DNA of 24,508 nucleotides from a virus (IMGVR_UViG_3300009181_000321:1-24508); one strand, 5' to 3'; shown: positions 1 through 6,930, numbered from the stretch's first letter. Program-made: numbers and translations. Notes: generated by a model from the letters alone, not told the origin.

Positions 1-768
1 ATAGTCATAGCTTTCATTAAGAGCATCACTCAAATCATCTTCGTGGTCTTCATCACTCCAATAATCGTATTGTGCTTTCTTAATCTTATGTACACCAATT
101 TCACGTGTACGACCCCAAATACGTATTGTGTATTCACCGGCTGGATAGTTAGGCAATACATCTGATTCTGTTACAAGTGTTTCGAATTCTTGTTTGAGTT
201 CTTCTAATGCTGCCTCTAGTTCGGTTGCGTCAATGGGTTCGTCATCTTCTTTATCATCTACTGCTTCTTTAGCCCATCGTGCGGCACGTTCATCAGATTC
301 TTTTTTATCTTTGATGCCCGCTTCTGTTAATTCAGTATCACTTTCACACATTGGACAAATTTTTCTAGGATCATCAATTTCAGTACCTTCTTTATCTACC
401 CAAGACCACTCGGCGTCATAGCTTTGACCAGTCCACTTACACTTAGTACATTTGTGTGTAGGCTCTGGTGGAGGAGGGTCACTATGCCAACTATCACTAT
501 CACCTAGTTCATATGTAACTTCATACCCGCCTTTACGGTCAGTCCAGCAATCATCGTATTGAAATTCCCATTCAATATCAACATCATTTTCGTTGGCATC
601 GTCAAGCACTTCTTCATAGTCAATTTCACCTGCCTCAAGGTCTGCGAGTTTTTGTGCAATCTCATCCTCATCTAAGTCAGGATAGATTTCACTGAGTAAT
701 GCTTCATCAATTTCAATAGCATATTGTCTATCGTGTTGATGCCATTCATGTTTTACAACTGTTACCAT
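1..768 (-). CDS. Acidic zinc-ribbon-like phage protein (C-terminal end outside window)
   Basis: The frame is open for 256 codons from an ATG at 768 to the left edge with no stop, so the C-terminus is missing. The start follows a good ribosome binding site (AGGAG, about 6 bases upstream). The protein is very acidic. It has two cysteine pairs, CTKC (residues 107-110) and CPMC (138-141), that look like a four-cysteine zinc ribbon, and then a charged helical stretch rich in E, K and D (about 150-195). The last visible part (GRTREIGVHKI) looks like a folded domain. It is the last gene seen of the operon containing the DNA ligase, 25 bases upstream. I do not recognise the family. A role in nucleic acid binding is only suggested by the zinc ribbon. 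Confidence 0.8.
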   Translation of the reverse strand, partial: MVTVVKHEWHQHDRQYAIEIDEALLSEIYPDLDEDEIAQKLADLEAGEIDYEEVLDDANENDVDIEWEFQYDDCWTDRKGGYEVTYELGDSDSWHSDPPPPEPTHKCTKCKWTGQSYDAEWSWVDKEGTEIDDPRKICPMCESDTELTEAGIKDKKESDERAARWAKEAVDDKEDDEPIDATELEAALEELKQEFETLVTESDVLPNYPAGEYTIRIWGRTREIGVHKIKKAQYDYWSDEDHEDDLSDALNESYDY

Positions 769-793
769 ATTATTCTCCTATTGAGTTATTCTA

Positions 794-2128
794 TCATTTA
801 TCGTCACGGAAACGAACAAATCTGGGGAAACGCAAACTATACGTTCCGTCTTGATTTTGGGTAATCACATCACACAAGACTTCAGCAGTACGACCGATGA
901 CCAAATTACGGTTAGTGTAATAGTCATCTCTATCAATATCACTAAAGCCACTACCCACATTGACTGTAATTTCTTTCCCGTCGTCAACTCCATGACAAAC
1001 CAATGCTCCAAGTCTTCCCAAGTTTCTACCAGTACCTTCTTCAACACCTACGACCTCCAAGTCTACAGTTAATGTTGGCTTCCATTTCATCCAATCTGTA
1101 CTACGCTTACAGATATAGGGAGCTTCTAGTTCTTTAATCATAATGCCCTCAAACCCTGAATTGACATTATCCTTAGCATAACGTTCAAGTTGATCCTTGC
1201 CGGCCGCTGTATCTAAGTCAACCATGATGTGCGGTAACAGTTCAACGTTAGACATAGTGTCAACCACGTGCCGAATGTGTTCAAGGATATCGATACGTTT
1301 ACGCAGTTGAGCATTCCAATGTCCTTCACGGAAATCACTCAATGGAATAATATCAAAGATATTAAACACACTGTCATCAGCCTGCACATTATCTTTACGG
1401 CGAGCCTGTCGCATCAGTTCTTGGAATGTATTACCGATTACTTCACCATCTAATACAAATCCGTTAATCAATGCGTTCTGATGTCCTCTAGCAATCTTAA
1501 GCCAGTTCTCACGCACTTGTTGTTCAATGTGACCAAAGTTGTCAAACTGTTTGCCGTTACGACTGAAACAGATAGTAGTCACATCACCAAAGTCACTTGG
1601 GATAACCATCAACAATACACGAACACCATCAAGCTTAGGCTCAAGGCGTTTGATACCTTTCATCTCAGGACGACCTTCACTGTTAGTAGCGAGTTGGCAA
1701 CCAAAGATTGGAATCTCATAGTCAGTACCCTTGGTGATTTTGTTAATTGTTTTGTCACTGATACCTGCACGTAAGTCTCTACGAATGACAGGCGCACAAA
1801 ATGTGTTCCATTCATTGCTATCAAAACGTTCACTCATTTCGTTGATGGCATCAAGTGCGGCATTACCAGTTAACCTACGTTGACTTAACTGTACTAACAG
1901 TTCATTGAACTCACCCCATGGATTTTCTGCATCAATAATGCCTACAGTATCGGATACTTTACGTACACCAAATGTAACATAAGGGTTGTATGTAAGTTTA
2001 GATAAAAACAAGAAATTGATAGCATTGGTGCTACCTAGGACACTTGCCTCTAATGCTTGTTTGATAACATCTTCCTTATGCAGGCGACTATCTGATTCGT
2101 TTAGTTTATTAATCCAACTTGCTGACAT
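794..2128 (-). CDS. lig: ATP-dependent DNA ligase (T4 gp30-like)
   Basis: This enzyme seals 3'-OH/5'-phosphate nicks using ATP, joining Okazaki fragments and repaired strands of phage DNA. At 444 aa it is close to T4 gp30 (487 aa). Nucleotidyltransferase motifs appear in order: motif I KLDG at 165-168, where K165 is the expected AMP-accepting lysine; DGEV at 227-230; EGIMIK at 327-332 (motif IV); and WMKWKP at 346-351 (motif V). The N-terminal 150 residues match the helical domain of T4-type ligases, and the last 95 residues (VGVEEGTGRNLG onward) form the OB-fold. The start at 2128 has AGGA upstream and follows the preceding stop by 3 bases. It is co-transcribed with small hypotheticals from the promoter near 4904. 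No key residue seems to be missing. Confidence 0.96.
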   Translation of the reverse strand: MSASWINKLNESDSRLHKEDVIKQALEASVLGSTNAINFLFLSKLTYNPYVTFGVRKVSDTVGIIDAENPWGEFNELLVQLSQRRLTGNAALDAINEMSERFDSNEWNTFCAPVIRRDLRAGISDKTINKITKGTDYEIPIFGCQLATNSEGRPEMKGIKRLEPKLDGVRVLLMVIPSDFGDVTTICFSRNGKQFDNFGHIEQQVRENWLKIARGHQNALINGFVLDGEVIGNTFQELMRQARRKDNVQADDSVFNIFDIIPLSDFREGHWNAQLRKRIDILEHIRHVVDTMSNVELLPHIMVDLDTAAGKDQLERYAKDNVNSGFEGIMIKELEAPYICKRSTDWMKWKPTLTVDLEVVGVEEGTGRNLGRLGALVCHGVDDGKEITVNVGSGFSDIDRDDYYTNRNLVIGRTAEVLCDVITQNQDGTYSLRFPRFVRFRDDK

Positions 2129-2131
2129 ATT

Positions 2132-2641
2132 TTATCCTGAGAATGGCCACGCTGTTGTTGCGACAAAAGGTGGCCGGGGTTTAAGTTCTACTGTTTCAAT
2201 ACTCTCATTATACACGTCCTCGTCAATTTTGTCAACAACGAACGGACCCAAAATAGTGATAGTATCTTCTTCTACTTCCCAATCGCTATAGTCGTATAGC
2301 CATGCCGCCCCACTACGCTCATACTCATCATTCGGGTCACCGTTTGCCCAAAGTTCTTCAATTTCTTCTTTTTCTTCATCGGTAAAACTATCATCAAACT
2401 CAAAGTCTACTGCACAAAGGTCCTCAAGTTCACAACCCCAACCGATTGTAGGATCAACAGAATGATACCGATCATCGCTATATGGCAACTCGGATTCGTC
2501 TTCTACAAACCCTTGACCCCAACGATATAGTTCGGTTACACTCCAGCCACGGATAGTACCATCAGGCATTTTTTTATAAACATCATAGAATGCTTCAACT
2601 GATTTTTTATCAGTAGGTTTAATGCGGTATAGTATTGCCAT
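2132..2641 (-). CDS. Conserved-looking acidic phage protein, unknown function
   Basis: The product is 169 aa and strongly acidic, with many D and E residues, notably DEEKEEIEELW around residue 90. No transmembrane segment or signal peptide is visible. It contains tryptophan- and tyrosine-rich patches (GWSVTELYRWGQGF near 32-45; DYSDWEVEEDTITILGPFVVD near 116-136), which suggest a compact folded domain. The start ATG shares one base with the stop of the small membrane protein upstream (TAATG), and the ligase begins 3 bases after its stop, so translation is probably coupled. Acidic phage proteins are sometimes DNA mimics, but nothing here shows that specifically. Function unknown. Confidence 0.85.
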   Translation of the reverse strand: MAILYRIKPTDKKSVEAFYDVYKKMPDGTIRGWSVTELYRWGQGFVEDESELPYSDDRYHSVDPTIGWGCELEDLCAVDFEFDDSFTDEEKEEIEELWANGDPNDEYERSGAAWLYDYSDWEVEEDTITILGPFVVDKIDEDVYNESIETVELKPRPPFVATTAWPFSG

Positions 2642-2823
2642 TACTTTTCCTTACGTTTGTTACATTCTTCATATGCCTGATCAGGTACCTGTTCATACTT
2701 ATCTAGTTTGGAACATTGATACTCTAGTACAATATAATCAGGATCGTCCGTACCCTCTCGCACAAACCAAAACATTCCTACGATTACTAATAATGTTACA
2801 ATAATTGATTTGATGACGTCCAT
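2641..2823 (-). CDS. Small single-pass membrane protein
   Basis: The 60 aa product has one hydrophobic segment at about residues 5-20 (IKSIIVTLLVIVGMFWFV), followed by a charged tail with two cysteines (C36 and C54). This fits a small inner-membrane protein with its tail on one side, or an uncleaved signal anchor. The gene ends in a TAATG overlap with the next gene. Its ribosome binding site (AAGGGG, 7 bases before the ATG) lies in the 3' arm of a 7-bp hairpin, described separately. Function unknown. The cysteines would allow a disulfide if the tail faced the periplasm, which is inference. Confidence 0.75.
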   Translation of the reverse strand: MDVIKSIIVTLLVIVGMFWFVREGTDDPDYIVLEYQCSKLDKYEQVPDQAYEECNKRKEK

Positions 2824-2827
2824 GATT

Positions 2828-2845
2828 ATACCCCTTATGGGGTAT
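2828..2845 (-). promoter_or_regulatory. Hairpin covering the ribosome binding site of the small membrane gene
   Basis: Read on the minus strand, ATACCCC and GGGGTAT form a 7-bp perfect stem with a 4-base loop (ATAA). The only Shine-Dalgarno-like sequence for the ATG at 2823 (AAGGGG) is the 3' arm of the stem, so the folded RNA would hide it. There is no following U-run, so it does not look like a terminator. It could lower translation of this gene until ribosomes from the upstream gene open it; that stop codon lies only 5 bases before the hairpin. Confidence 0.5.
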
Positions 2846-2849
2846 TTAG

Positions 2850-3278
2850 CTACCAGCTACTGTTATAAAATACTTTCAATCCTAAGAACACTTCTGCCTT
2901 AGCATTGTTTACAAACTCAAGGTCTTGTTCATAGTAATGATTATCAGATGGCTTACCAAAGAAGAAACCTTCTGTATCTGGAAGTTGACCGTGACGAATA
3001 GCACGTTCAAGATTATCCAAGTCGTCCCATGTTAGTTCAAGTTCAATGCCGTTGAATATAGGCCAACCGACACTTTGTCTTGGGCGACCTTTACTAACCC
3101 ACAGTTGTTCCATCCAACCATGCAAGTTAGGATGCTTACGCCAGTAAGCAAGTTCATGTGGCTTAGTAACCGTATCACTTACAAACTCATCACCATTGGC
3201 ATCTAATTCTGCGGTGTCGTAGAATTCATTGTATTGCCCTCTTTTGCTGGCAACATAAGCATACATATCTAGTCCCAT
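2850..3278 (-). CDS. Conserved phage protein of the MGLDMYAY type, unknown function
   Basis: The product is 142 aa from an ATG at 3278. I chose this over a GTG eleven codons upstream because AAGGTGG sits about 9 bases before the ATG, and because the family as I know it starts MGLDMYAY. The sequence carries the recognisable blocks YWRKHPNLHGWMEQLW and FNGIELELTWDDLDNLERAI, then LPxTEGFFFG. Proteins like this are common in tailed phages and are sometimes labelled phosphoglycerate kinase. I see no kinase motif and regard that label as wrong. The protein looks soluble and aromatic-rich. It sits in the ligase operon. Function unknown. Confidence 0.85.
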   Translation of the reverse strand: MGLDMYAYVASKRGQYNEFYDTAELDANGDEFVSDTVTKPHELAYWRKHPNLHGWMEQLWVSKGRPRQSVGWPIFNGIELELTWDDLDNLERAIRHGQLPDTEGFFFGKPSDNHYYEQDLEFVNNAKAEVFLGLKVFYNSSW

Positions 3279-3307
3279 AATATCTTCCACCTTTTTACGT
3301 TTATATT

Positions 3308-3436
3308 TCACTTAGTCTGTTCAACAGTTACCTGTTTAACTTTTTCTACTCCACTGTCAGCAATTTTAGCAATACCGCTAAAGCCCACAGTTGAGACTAC
3401 AATACCAAGAACAAAACCTATTAATAAATTTGTCAT
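3308..3436 (-). CDS. Small membrane protein, 42 aa
   Basis: This is a short gene with a clear ribosome binding site (GGAG, 7 bases before the ATG at 3436). The N-terminal 22 residues (TNLLIGFVLGIVVSTVGFSG) are a single glycine-containing hydrophobic helix, followed by a short amphipathic tail (VEKVKQVTVEQTK). Similar tiny membrane proteins are, from memory, frequent in T4-like phages of aquatic bacteria. It lies between genes of the ligase operon with almost no spacing. Function unknown; a membrane-associated accessory role is inferred only from the hydrophobic segment. Confidence 0.75.
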   Translation of the reverse strand: MTNLLIGFVLGIVVSTVGFSGIAKIADSGVEKVKQVTVEQTK

Positions 3437-3437
3437 T

Positions 3438-3668
3438 TTAAATCTCCGGAAATTGATATAATTGCCAATCTTCAGCATACTCTGTTTCTAACACAGTTGC
3501 CGCATCTGTATAGCCATGATTGACTAATGTTTGAATACAATTTTTAATAATCAAATTAGCAAACATATCAGGATCAAAGTCATATGTATATGTAGAACGA
3601 TTACCCTTATCATCGGTTTCTACATATCCTTTAGCTTGTTTAAAAAGCTTTTCAATATAGTTATTCAT
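3438..3668 (-). CDS. Small phage protein, divergent member of a local paralogue family
   Basis: The product is 76 aa. Two adjacent ATGs exist (3671 and 3668). I prefer 3668 because GGAG is then 7 bases upstream and the product begins MNNYIEKL, like its relatives. It shares the pattern M-N-x-x-I-x-x-L ... F-A-x-L-I-I-x-x-C with the next gene (3661-3855) and with the gene at 10901-11083. It differs by an inserted stretch (DDKGNRSTYTYDFDPD) and a C-terminal YTDAATVLETEYAE helix. It overlaps the upstream gene by 8 bases. No catalytic motif is seen. Function unknown. Confidence 0.75.
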   Translation of the reverse strand: MNNYIEKLFKQAKGYVETDDKGNRSTYTYDFDPDMFANLIIKNCIQTLVNHGYTDAATVLETEYAEDWQLYQFPEI

Positions 3669-3855
3669 CATTTATCTCCACCATTCCAAAATGTATAAGT
3701 AAATCTCTGCCCAATAAAGGACCATGCTCCCATGCACTACATGCATAACGATTGCATTCTTCTACAATCAATTTGGCAAATTTTTCGTGATTGACATGGC
3801 TAGTATTAGGATCAGGCCATACTTGTCTTGCTAATTCTAAAATTCGTTCGTTCAT
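3661..3855 (-). CDS. Small phage protein (MNERI...F-A-x-LIVEEC family)
   Basis: The 64 aa product reads MNERILELARQ at the N-terminus, HEKFAKLIVEEC in the middle (about residues 23-34) and LIHFGMVE near the end. The same layout recurs in the gene at 10901-11083 (MNNRIKEL, EKFAELIVRKC, LIKQHFGVE). The two are clearly paralogues within this window, and proteins of this layout are common in T4-like phages of aquatic bacteria. The start overlaps the upstream stop as ATGA at 3852-3855, implying coupled translation. Function unknown. The single conserved cysteine after the LIVxEC helix is the only notable residue. Confidence 0.8.
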   Translation of the reverse strand: MNERILELARQVWPDPNTSHVNHEKFAKLIVEECNRYACSAWEHGPLLGRDLLIHFGMVEINDE

Positions 3856-4592
3856 ACAATGACCTTTACACGATTAAGTTGGGTAGTATTATCACGGTGA
3901 CCTTTAACAGTACCATAAATGTCAAACATCTTGCCAACTGGCAGTTCACTCTTATAAGCAAAGAACACAACTTGGTCGGCACTAGTGATACCAGTAACAT
4001 AGTTTGTATTCCATTTCATTGAAAATACTGATTTCAATACTTCAATAGAAACTGATACCTTGTCATTAGCTTTGCCAATGAAACCACCTGTAGCAAAATT
4101 AACACGTTGATCGGCCGATTGACGTACAACACCACGCTCGTAGCATGATGGCAAACTAGCGATAACTGCAACATCATAGTTACCAGTAATAACCTCTCTG
4201 TTGGCAATAAGCATTGCGGTGTTATCAAAATCACTTAGTTGTTTACCTTGCAAGATTTTGAATGTATATGCCTGATAAAAAGCACGAACCTTTACACCTT
4301 GTTCACGATCCTCGTCGGTGATACCTGATAGGTTCGCCAACAATTGTTCAACAACCATACGATTGGATAACTTTGTTGTAGCAGGATCTGATTCGGATAC
4401 TACACTTAACTTAATGTAACTTCCGTTGATACGTTGAGCCGCACATGCCGCACTCCACACATCATCGGCATTGTAGTTAACTGTAACCTTTTGTGTTCTA
4501 GTTTTAGCACGATATGGAGTAGCATCATCAGCATGACCCATACGTTGAATTTGACGACTAGTCATATTTGATACGTTAGTAAATCCAGGCAT
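3852..4592 (-). CDS. Phage protein with possible OB-fold C-terminus, unknown function
   Basis: The 246 aa soluble product has a good ribosome binding site (AAGGAG, 7 bases before the ATG). The N-terminal 40 residues are polar and basic. The middle looks like a mixed alpha/beta domain. The last 45 residues (FFAYKSELPVGKMFDIYGTVKGH, then TTQLNRVKVI) resemble the G-x-V-K-x-H ... TQLNRVK ending I associate with OB-fold-like domains in several phage replication proteins, so nucleic acid binding is possible. That is a weak inference from pattern only. It is the third gene from the promoter at 4904 in the same operon as the ligase, which fits a DNA metabolism role but does not prove it. Confidence 0.8.
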   Translation of the reverse strand: MPGFTNVSNMTSRQIQRMGHADDATPYRAKTRTQKVTVNYNADDVWSAACAAQRINGSYIKLSVVSESDPATTKLSNRMVVEQLLANLSGITDEDREQGVKVRAFYQAYTFKILQGKQLSDFDNTAMLIANREVITGNYDVAVIASLPSCYERGVVRQSADQRVNFATGGFIGKANDKVSVSIEVLKSVFSMKWNTNYVTGITSADQVVFFAYKSELPVGKMFDIYGTVKGHRDNTTQLNRVKVIV

Positions 4593-4602
4593 TATCTTCT
4601 CC

Positions 4603-4869
4603 TTAAACTTCAGTTTCGTATTCGTAAAACTTAACAGATGGATCCAACTGTTTCAGTTGTTTAGCGGCAGTCATCAATTCTTTGTAACGACGGTTAACTT
4701 CTGCACGGGGCAATTCACCATCACATGTAAGATTCTCTGGGCTAAGAGCAGAATCAATTTGATCTGCCAAACGTTGACGACCAGCTTGAGTAGCAATTTC
4801 GTATTGCTCACCTTTAAAGATTGAGTTCCAGTGATTCTTCTGGTCAATGTATTTTTGCAATGCTTTCAT
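4603..4869 (-). CDS. Small hypothetical phage protein, first gene of the ligase operon
   Basis: The 88 aa product is predicted mainly helical and highly charged (KALQKYIDQKNHWNSIF at the start, AEVNRRYKELMTAAKQLKQLD near residues 56-75). It has no membrane segment. It is the first gene after the strong promoter at 4904-4932, with a short leader and AGGAG upstream of the ATG, so it should be among the most strongly expressed early products. The next gene follows after 10 bases. I do not recognise the family. Confidence 0.8.
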   Translation of the reverse strand: MKALQKYIDQKNHWNSIFKGEQYEIATQAGRQRLADQIDSALSPENLTCDGELPRAEVNRRYKELMTAAKQLKQLDPSVKFYEYETEV

Positions 4870-4903
4870 TTCTAACTCCTGTTGTTTAACTGTTTAAGAT
4901 TCT

Positions 4904-4932
4904 ATTATATACCCAAAGCCATTTATTGTCAA
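4904..4932 (-). promoter_or_regulatory. Consensus sigma70-type early promoter, cassette copy A
   Basis: On the minus strand the -35 box is TTGACA (4927-4932) and the -10 box is TATAAT (4904-4909), separated by exactly 17 bases. Both hexamers match the bacterial consensus fully. The -35 box begins 2 bases after the stop codon of the upstream gene. The spacer contains AAATGG, also found in the copies at 5285, 5684 and 14210. It drives the gene at 4869 and probably the whole operon through the ligase. Confidence 0.85.
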
Positions 4933-4934
4933 AT

Positions 4935-5252
4935 TTAAGAACCGGTTGTTACAAACAGTATTTCCGGATCAATAGAGCTTTGTTTGAAAGCCTCAATGTA
5001 CATATGATGGTTATCACCACTGTCACGGATAAGTTTGTCTGCCGCAACATACAATGCCTTCCAAGTATTACCCCCAATCGCAACTTCATGGTCTCCAGAA
5101 CCGTAAGCACGGTAAATAACTTTTTTGACGCCTTTAAAGGGATGAGGTTCACTCAAATTCTCAACCTCGTAGATTGACCAAACTGCATACAAATCCAAGT
5201 CATCACGTACTTGATTGTAATAGTCAAATTTTTCATCTGTAAATGTAGTCAT
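4935..5252 (-). CDS. Hypothetical phage protein in a promoter cassette
   Basis: The 105 aa acidic soluble product begins MTTFTDEKFDYY. It has its own promoter (5285-5313) and ribosome binding site (AAAGGA), and its stop codon lies directly against the next promoter, so it forms a single-gene transcription unit or the head of one. The leader and the first four codons (MTTF) are nearly the same as in the neighbouring gene at 5316-5651, although the rest of the two proteins are not alike. I see no recognisable domain. Such small, strongly promoted early genes in T4-like phages often act on host functions, but that is context only. Confidence 0.8.
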   Translation of the reverse strand: MTTFTDEKFDYYNQVRDDLDLYAVWSIYEVENLSEPHPFKGVKKVIYRAYGSGDHEVAIGGNTWKALYVAADKLIRDSGDNHHMYIEAFKQSSIDPEILFVTTGS

Positions 5253-5314
5253 TTCGTGTCCTTTATCTAACTGTCTAAGATTCTATTATAAGCCCAAATC
5301 CATTTGTTGTCAAA
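5242..5314 (-). repeat. 73-bp promoter-leader-start direct repeat, copy 1
   Basis: This copy runs from TTTGACA of the promoter through the leader, ribosome binding site and first four codons (ATGACTACATT). It aligns without gaps to 5641-5713. By eye there are about nine mismatches in 73 bases, mostly clustered in the promoter spacer. Homology ends shortly after the start codon. Confidence 0.8.
5285..5313 (-). promoter_or_regulatory. Consensus sigma70-type early promoter, cassette copy B
   Basis: The minus-strand -35 box TTGACA (5308-5313) and -10 box TATAAT (5285-5290) have a 17-base spacer containing AAATGGAT. It is followed by the shared leader AGAATCTTAGACAGTTAGAT and the AAAGGA ribosome binding site of the gene at 5252. 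Confidence 0.85.
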
Positions 5315-5315
5315 T

Positions 5316-5651
5316 TTAAGCGGCTAGTTTTTGTTGCATTTTTGCAACATTATCTTGGACTAATTGCTCAAATCCCTCTTTGGTGACTGGATACCCCTGT
5401 TCTTTGAGCATCTTTTTGATATGGGGTTGAATAAAACCTTTAGAACCAACGATTTCAAGGGGTGCTTCACCCTTTTCTAAGCGACCAAAGTATTCTTCAA
5501 CTGTGAAGTTTTTTGTAAGGAACGTAAGAAAACTTGCTTTAGTACCTCGTACATATTTGAAGCGGGCTACAAACTTTGTGGTACCGTCGACTGGGTTTGT
5601 GTAGTCAACGTACTCTGTACCGTAGAAGTTGCCCTTGATGAATGTAGTCAT
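5316..5651 (-). CDS. Hypothetical phage protein in a promoter cassette
   Basis: The 111 aa product begins MTTFIKGNFYGTEYVDY and ends in a helical, glutamine- and lysine-rich tail (VQDNVAKMQQKLAA). The N-terminal half looks like beta strands (DGTTKFVARFKYVRG). The middle KNFTVEEYFGRLEKGEAPLEIVGSKGF could be a helix-strand unit. It has its own promoter (5684-5712) and AAAGGA ribosome binding site, and a terminator stands upstream of that promoter, so it is transcriptionally insulated. Family not recognised. Confidence 0.8.
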   Translation of the reverse strand: MTTFIKGNFYGTEYVDYTNPVDGTTKFVARFKYVRGTKASFLTFLTKNFTVEEYFGRLEKGEAPLEIVGSKGFIQPHIKKMLKEQGYPVTKEGFEQLVQDNVAKMQQKLAA

Positions 5652-5713
5652 TTCGTTTCCTTTATCTAACTGTCTAAGATTCTATTGTAGCAGAAGATCC
5701 ATTTATTGTCAAA
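5641..5713 (-). repeat. 73-bp promoter-leader-start direct repeat, copy 2
   Basis: This is the second copy of the cassette described at 5242-5314, covering the promoter, leader, ribosome binding site and first codons (MTTF) of the gene at 5651. The spacer and -10 box have diverged (TACAAT instead of TATAAT). Confidence 0.8.
5684..5712 (-). promoter_or_regulatory. Sigma70-type early promoter, cassette copy C
   Basis: The minus-strand -35 box TTGACA (5707-5712) and -10 box TACAAT (5684-5689) have a 17-base spacer beginning ATAAATGGAT, like copies A and B. It lies just downstream of the terminator at 5724-5744, so transcription from the glycosyltransferase operon stops and restarts here. Confidence 0.8.
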
Positions 5714-5723
5714 TTTTGGGTAT

Positions 5724-5744
5724 AAAAAATCCCCGTTTCCGGGG
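5724..5744 (-). terminator. Rho-independent terminator after the glycosyltransferase gene
   Basis: On the minus strand CCCCG and CGGGG form a perfect 5-bp GC stem closed by a GAAA tetraloop (5731-5744), followed at once by a run of six T (ending near 5724). It lies 14 bases after the stop of the gene at 5759. A T-run also follows on the plus strand (5748-5753), so it may work in both directions. Confidence 0.85.
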
Positions 5745-5758
5745 TAAATTTTTGAATA

Positions 5759-6661
5759 CTAACGTACTACATTTTTAGAGCCGTCTCCGCCCCCGAATTT
5801 ACTATCCCAGTCTTTGTCCATAACGACTTTATAGCCCTTTACATTTGCCATCCAACTAATCAAATCTCGTTCCATTCTCCCTACTTTACCCACGTTGTTT
5901 GGAACTTTAACAGTATTATTAGGTAATAGGATTCTGGATTTAGCATGATGACCTATGATATTACTAAAATTTATATCTTTATGCCATATAGGATCTAAGT
6001 ATTCCATACCAAATCTAGATGCTACTTCTAATGGCGCAAATTTATAACCACAACTTGCTAATACTGGTCTAAGCAATCCAGTAAGTTGTACATCTTCATT
6101 CCAATTATGAATCCAAGGTTTAGCTTTTTTCATAGAATCATTTTTTAACATGATTGGTTCAGGAGATGTATGAGTAATTCCTAGAACGTTACATGCTTCT
6201 AAAAATCTTTTACTTCTTAATGAGAATCCACCGTTTTGTACAACCAATGTATTGGGTTTATCAAGCCAATGAAATTGTAGAAATAAATGTTCAATACTAG
6301 AAGCATCATCATTAAATTGAAAACCACAATGTGTAGGTGGTCCAATGTAATCATATTCATAAAATTCTTCAGTGAATTTATCTCCGTTTAGTACCCAACC
6401 ATCGTCTTGTACTACTAAACAATAATCTGTTTTAATAAATGCATATAGCGAATGCATCATAAAAACAGTATATTGTTTATAACCTAGAAAATATATATGC
6501 TTCCATTCTATTTCATCTGGTAGGTCTTTTGGCTTCTCTATTGAAAGTAATAATCCTTTACTGCCAGGCAATTCTTGCATACTTTTCATTATGGAAGGTA
6601 TGGCAGCAGAACCATTGTTGTGTCCAAATACGGACACAACTGTTAATCGGTCATGTATCAT
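5759..6661 (-). CDS. DUF5672-type glycosyltransferase
   Basis: The product is a predicted sugar transferase of 300 aa. It has a GT-A-like layout: an N-terminal VVSVFGHNN strand, then VVQDDGWVLNG with the acidic QDD at 85-87, which takes the place of the metal/nucleotide-binding DxD. NGGFSLRS (143-150) and NEDVQLTG (188-195) follow. The NGGFSLRS and ED-x-x-L blocks are what I recognise from the DUF5672 family. Donor and acceptor are unknown. Phage glycosyltransferases may modify DNA, virion proteins or host surface sugars. It overlaps the upstream 89-codon gene by one base (TAATG) and is followed by a terminator. A second, unrelated glycosyltransferase lies at 21638-22987. Confidence 0.8.
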   Translation of the reverse strand: MIHDRLTVVSVFGHNNGSAAIPSIMKSMQELPGSKGLLLSIEKPKDLPDEIEWKHIYFLGYKQYTVFMMHSLYAFIKTDYCLVVQDDGWVLNGDKFTEEFYEYDYIGPPTHCGFQFNDDASSIEHLFLQFHWLDKPNTLVVQNGGFSLRSKRFLEACNVLGITHTSPEPIMLKNDSMKKAKPWIHNWNEDVQLTGLLRPVLASCGYKFAPLEVASRFGMEYLDPIWHKDINFSNIIGHHAKSRILLPNNTVKVPNNVGKVGRMERDLISWMANVKGYKVVMDKDWDSKFGGGDGSKNVVR

Positions 6662-6930
6662 TATTTTTTATTCGTGCTTTGATTTACAAAACCATACATT
6701 TTTTCAGCAGTCTCAAGGATTTTGTCTAGTCCGGGAAACTCTGGCATGTTTACTTTGTTAACAATTTGTCCGGTTTTTGCATCACGCTCGGCACTGACTT
6801 CCCAGCCCATATACTTAGCATGATATTCTTGGCCCACTAGGTCTTTAGCCATTGATAGAATGTCGGTACGAATTTCGTAGCCATTTTTATTGAATTTAAC
6901 TTCTGGTAATTTTGGTGTGTAGTCTGACAT
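6661..6930 (-). CDS. Small conserved phage protein, unknown function
   Basis: The 89 aa soluble product begins MSDYTPKLPEVKFNKNGYEIRTDIL and ends EKMYGFVNQSTNKK. The NKNGYEIRTDILxMAKDLV segment and PEFPGLDKILETAEKMY block are familiar to me from small proteins of T4-like phages of aquatic bacteria. No function is known to me. It has AAGGAAAC before the ATG and its own promoter (6961-6989). It is translationally coupled by a TAATG overlap to the glycosyltransferase downstream, so the two are probably made together. Confidence 0.8.
   Translation of the reverse strand: MSDYTPKLPEVKFNKNGYEIRTDILSMAKDLVGQEYHAKYMGWEVSAERDAKTGQIVNKVNMPEFPGLDKILETAEKMYGFVNQSTNKK

Noticed and set aside
194-421. Serine-rich 75-codon plus-strand frame
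   Set aside because: It is the antisense of the acidic zinc-ribbon gene; the Ser/Leu bias comes from the Asp/Glu codons on the other strand, and no ribosome binding site is seen.
2850-3278. Label phosphoglycerate kinase for the MGLDMYAY protein
   Set aside because: At 142 aa there is no kinase fold or nucleotide motif; I consider the label an inherited error.
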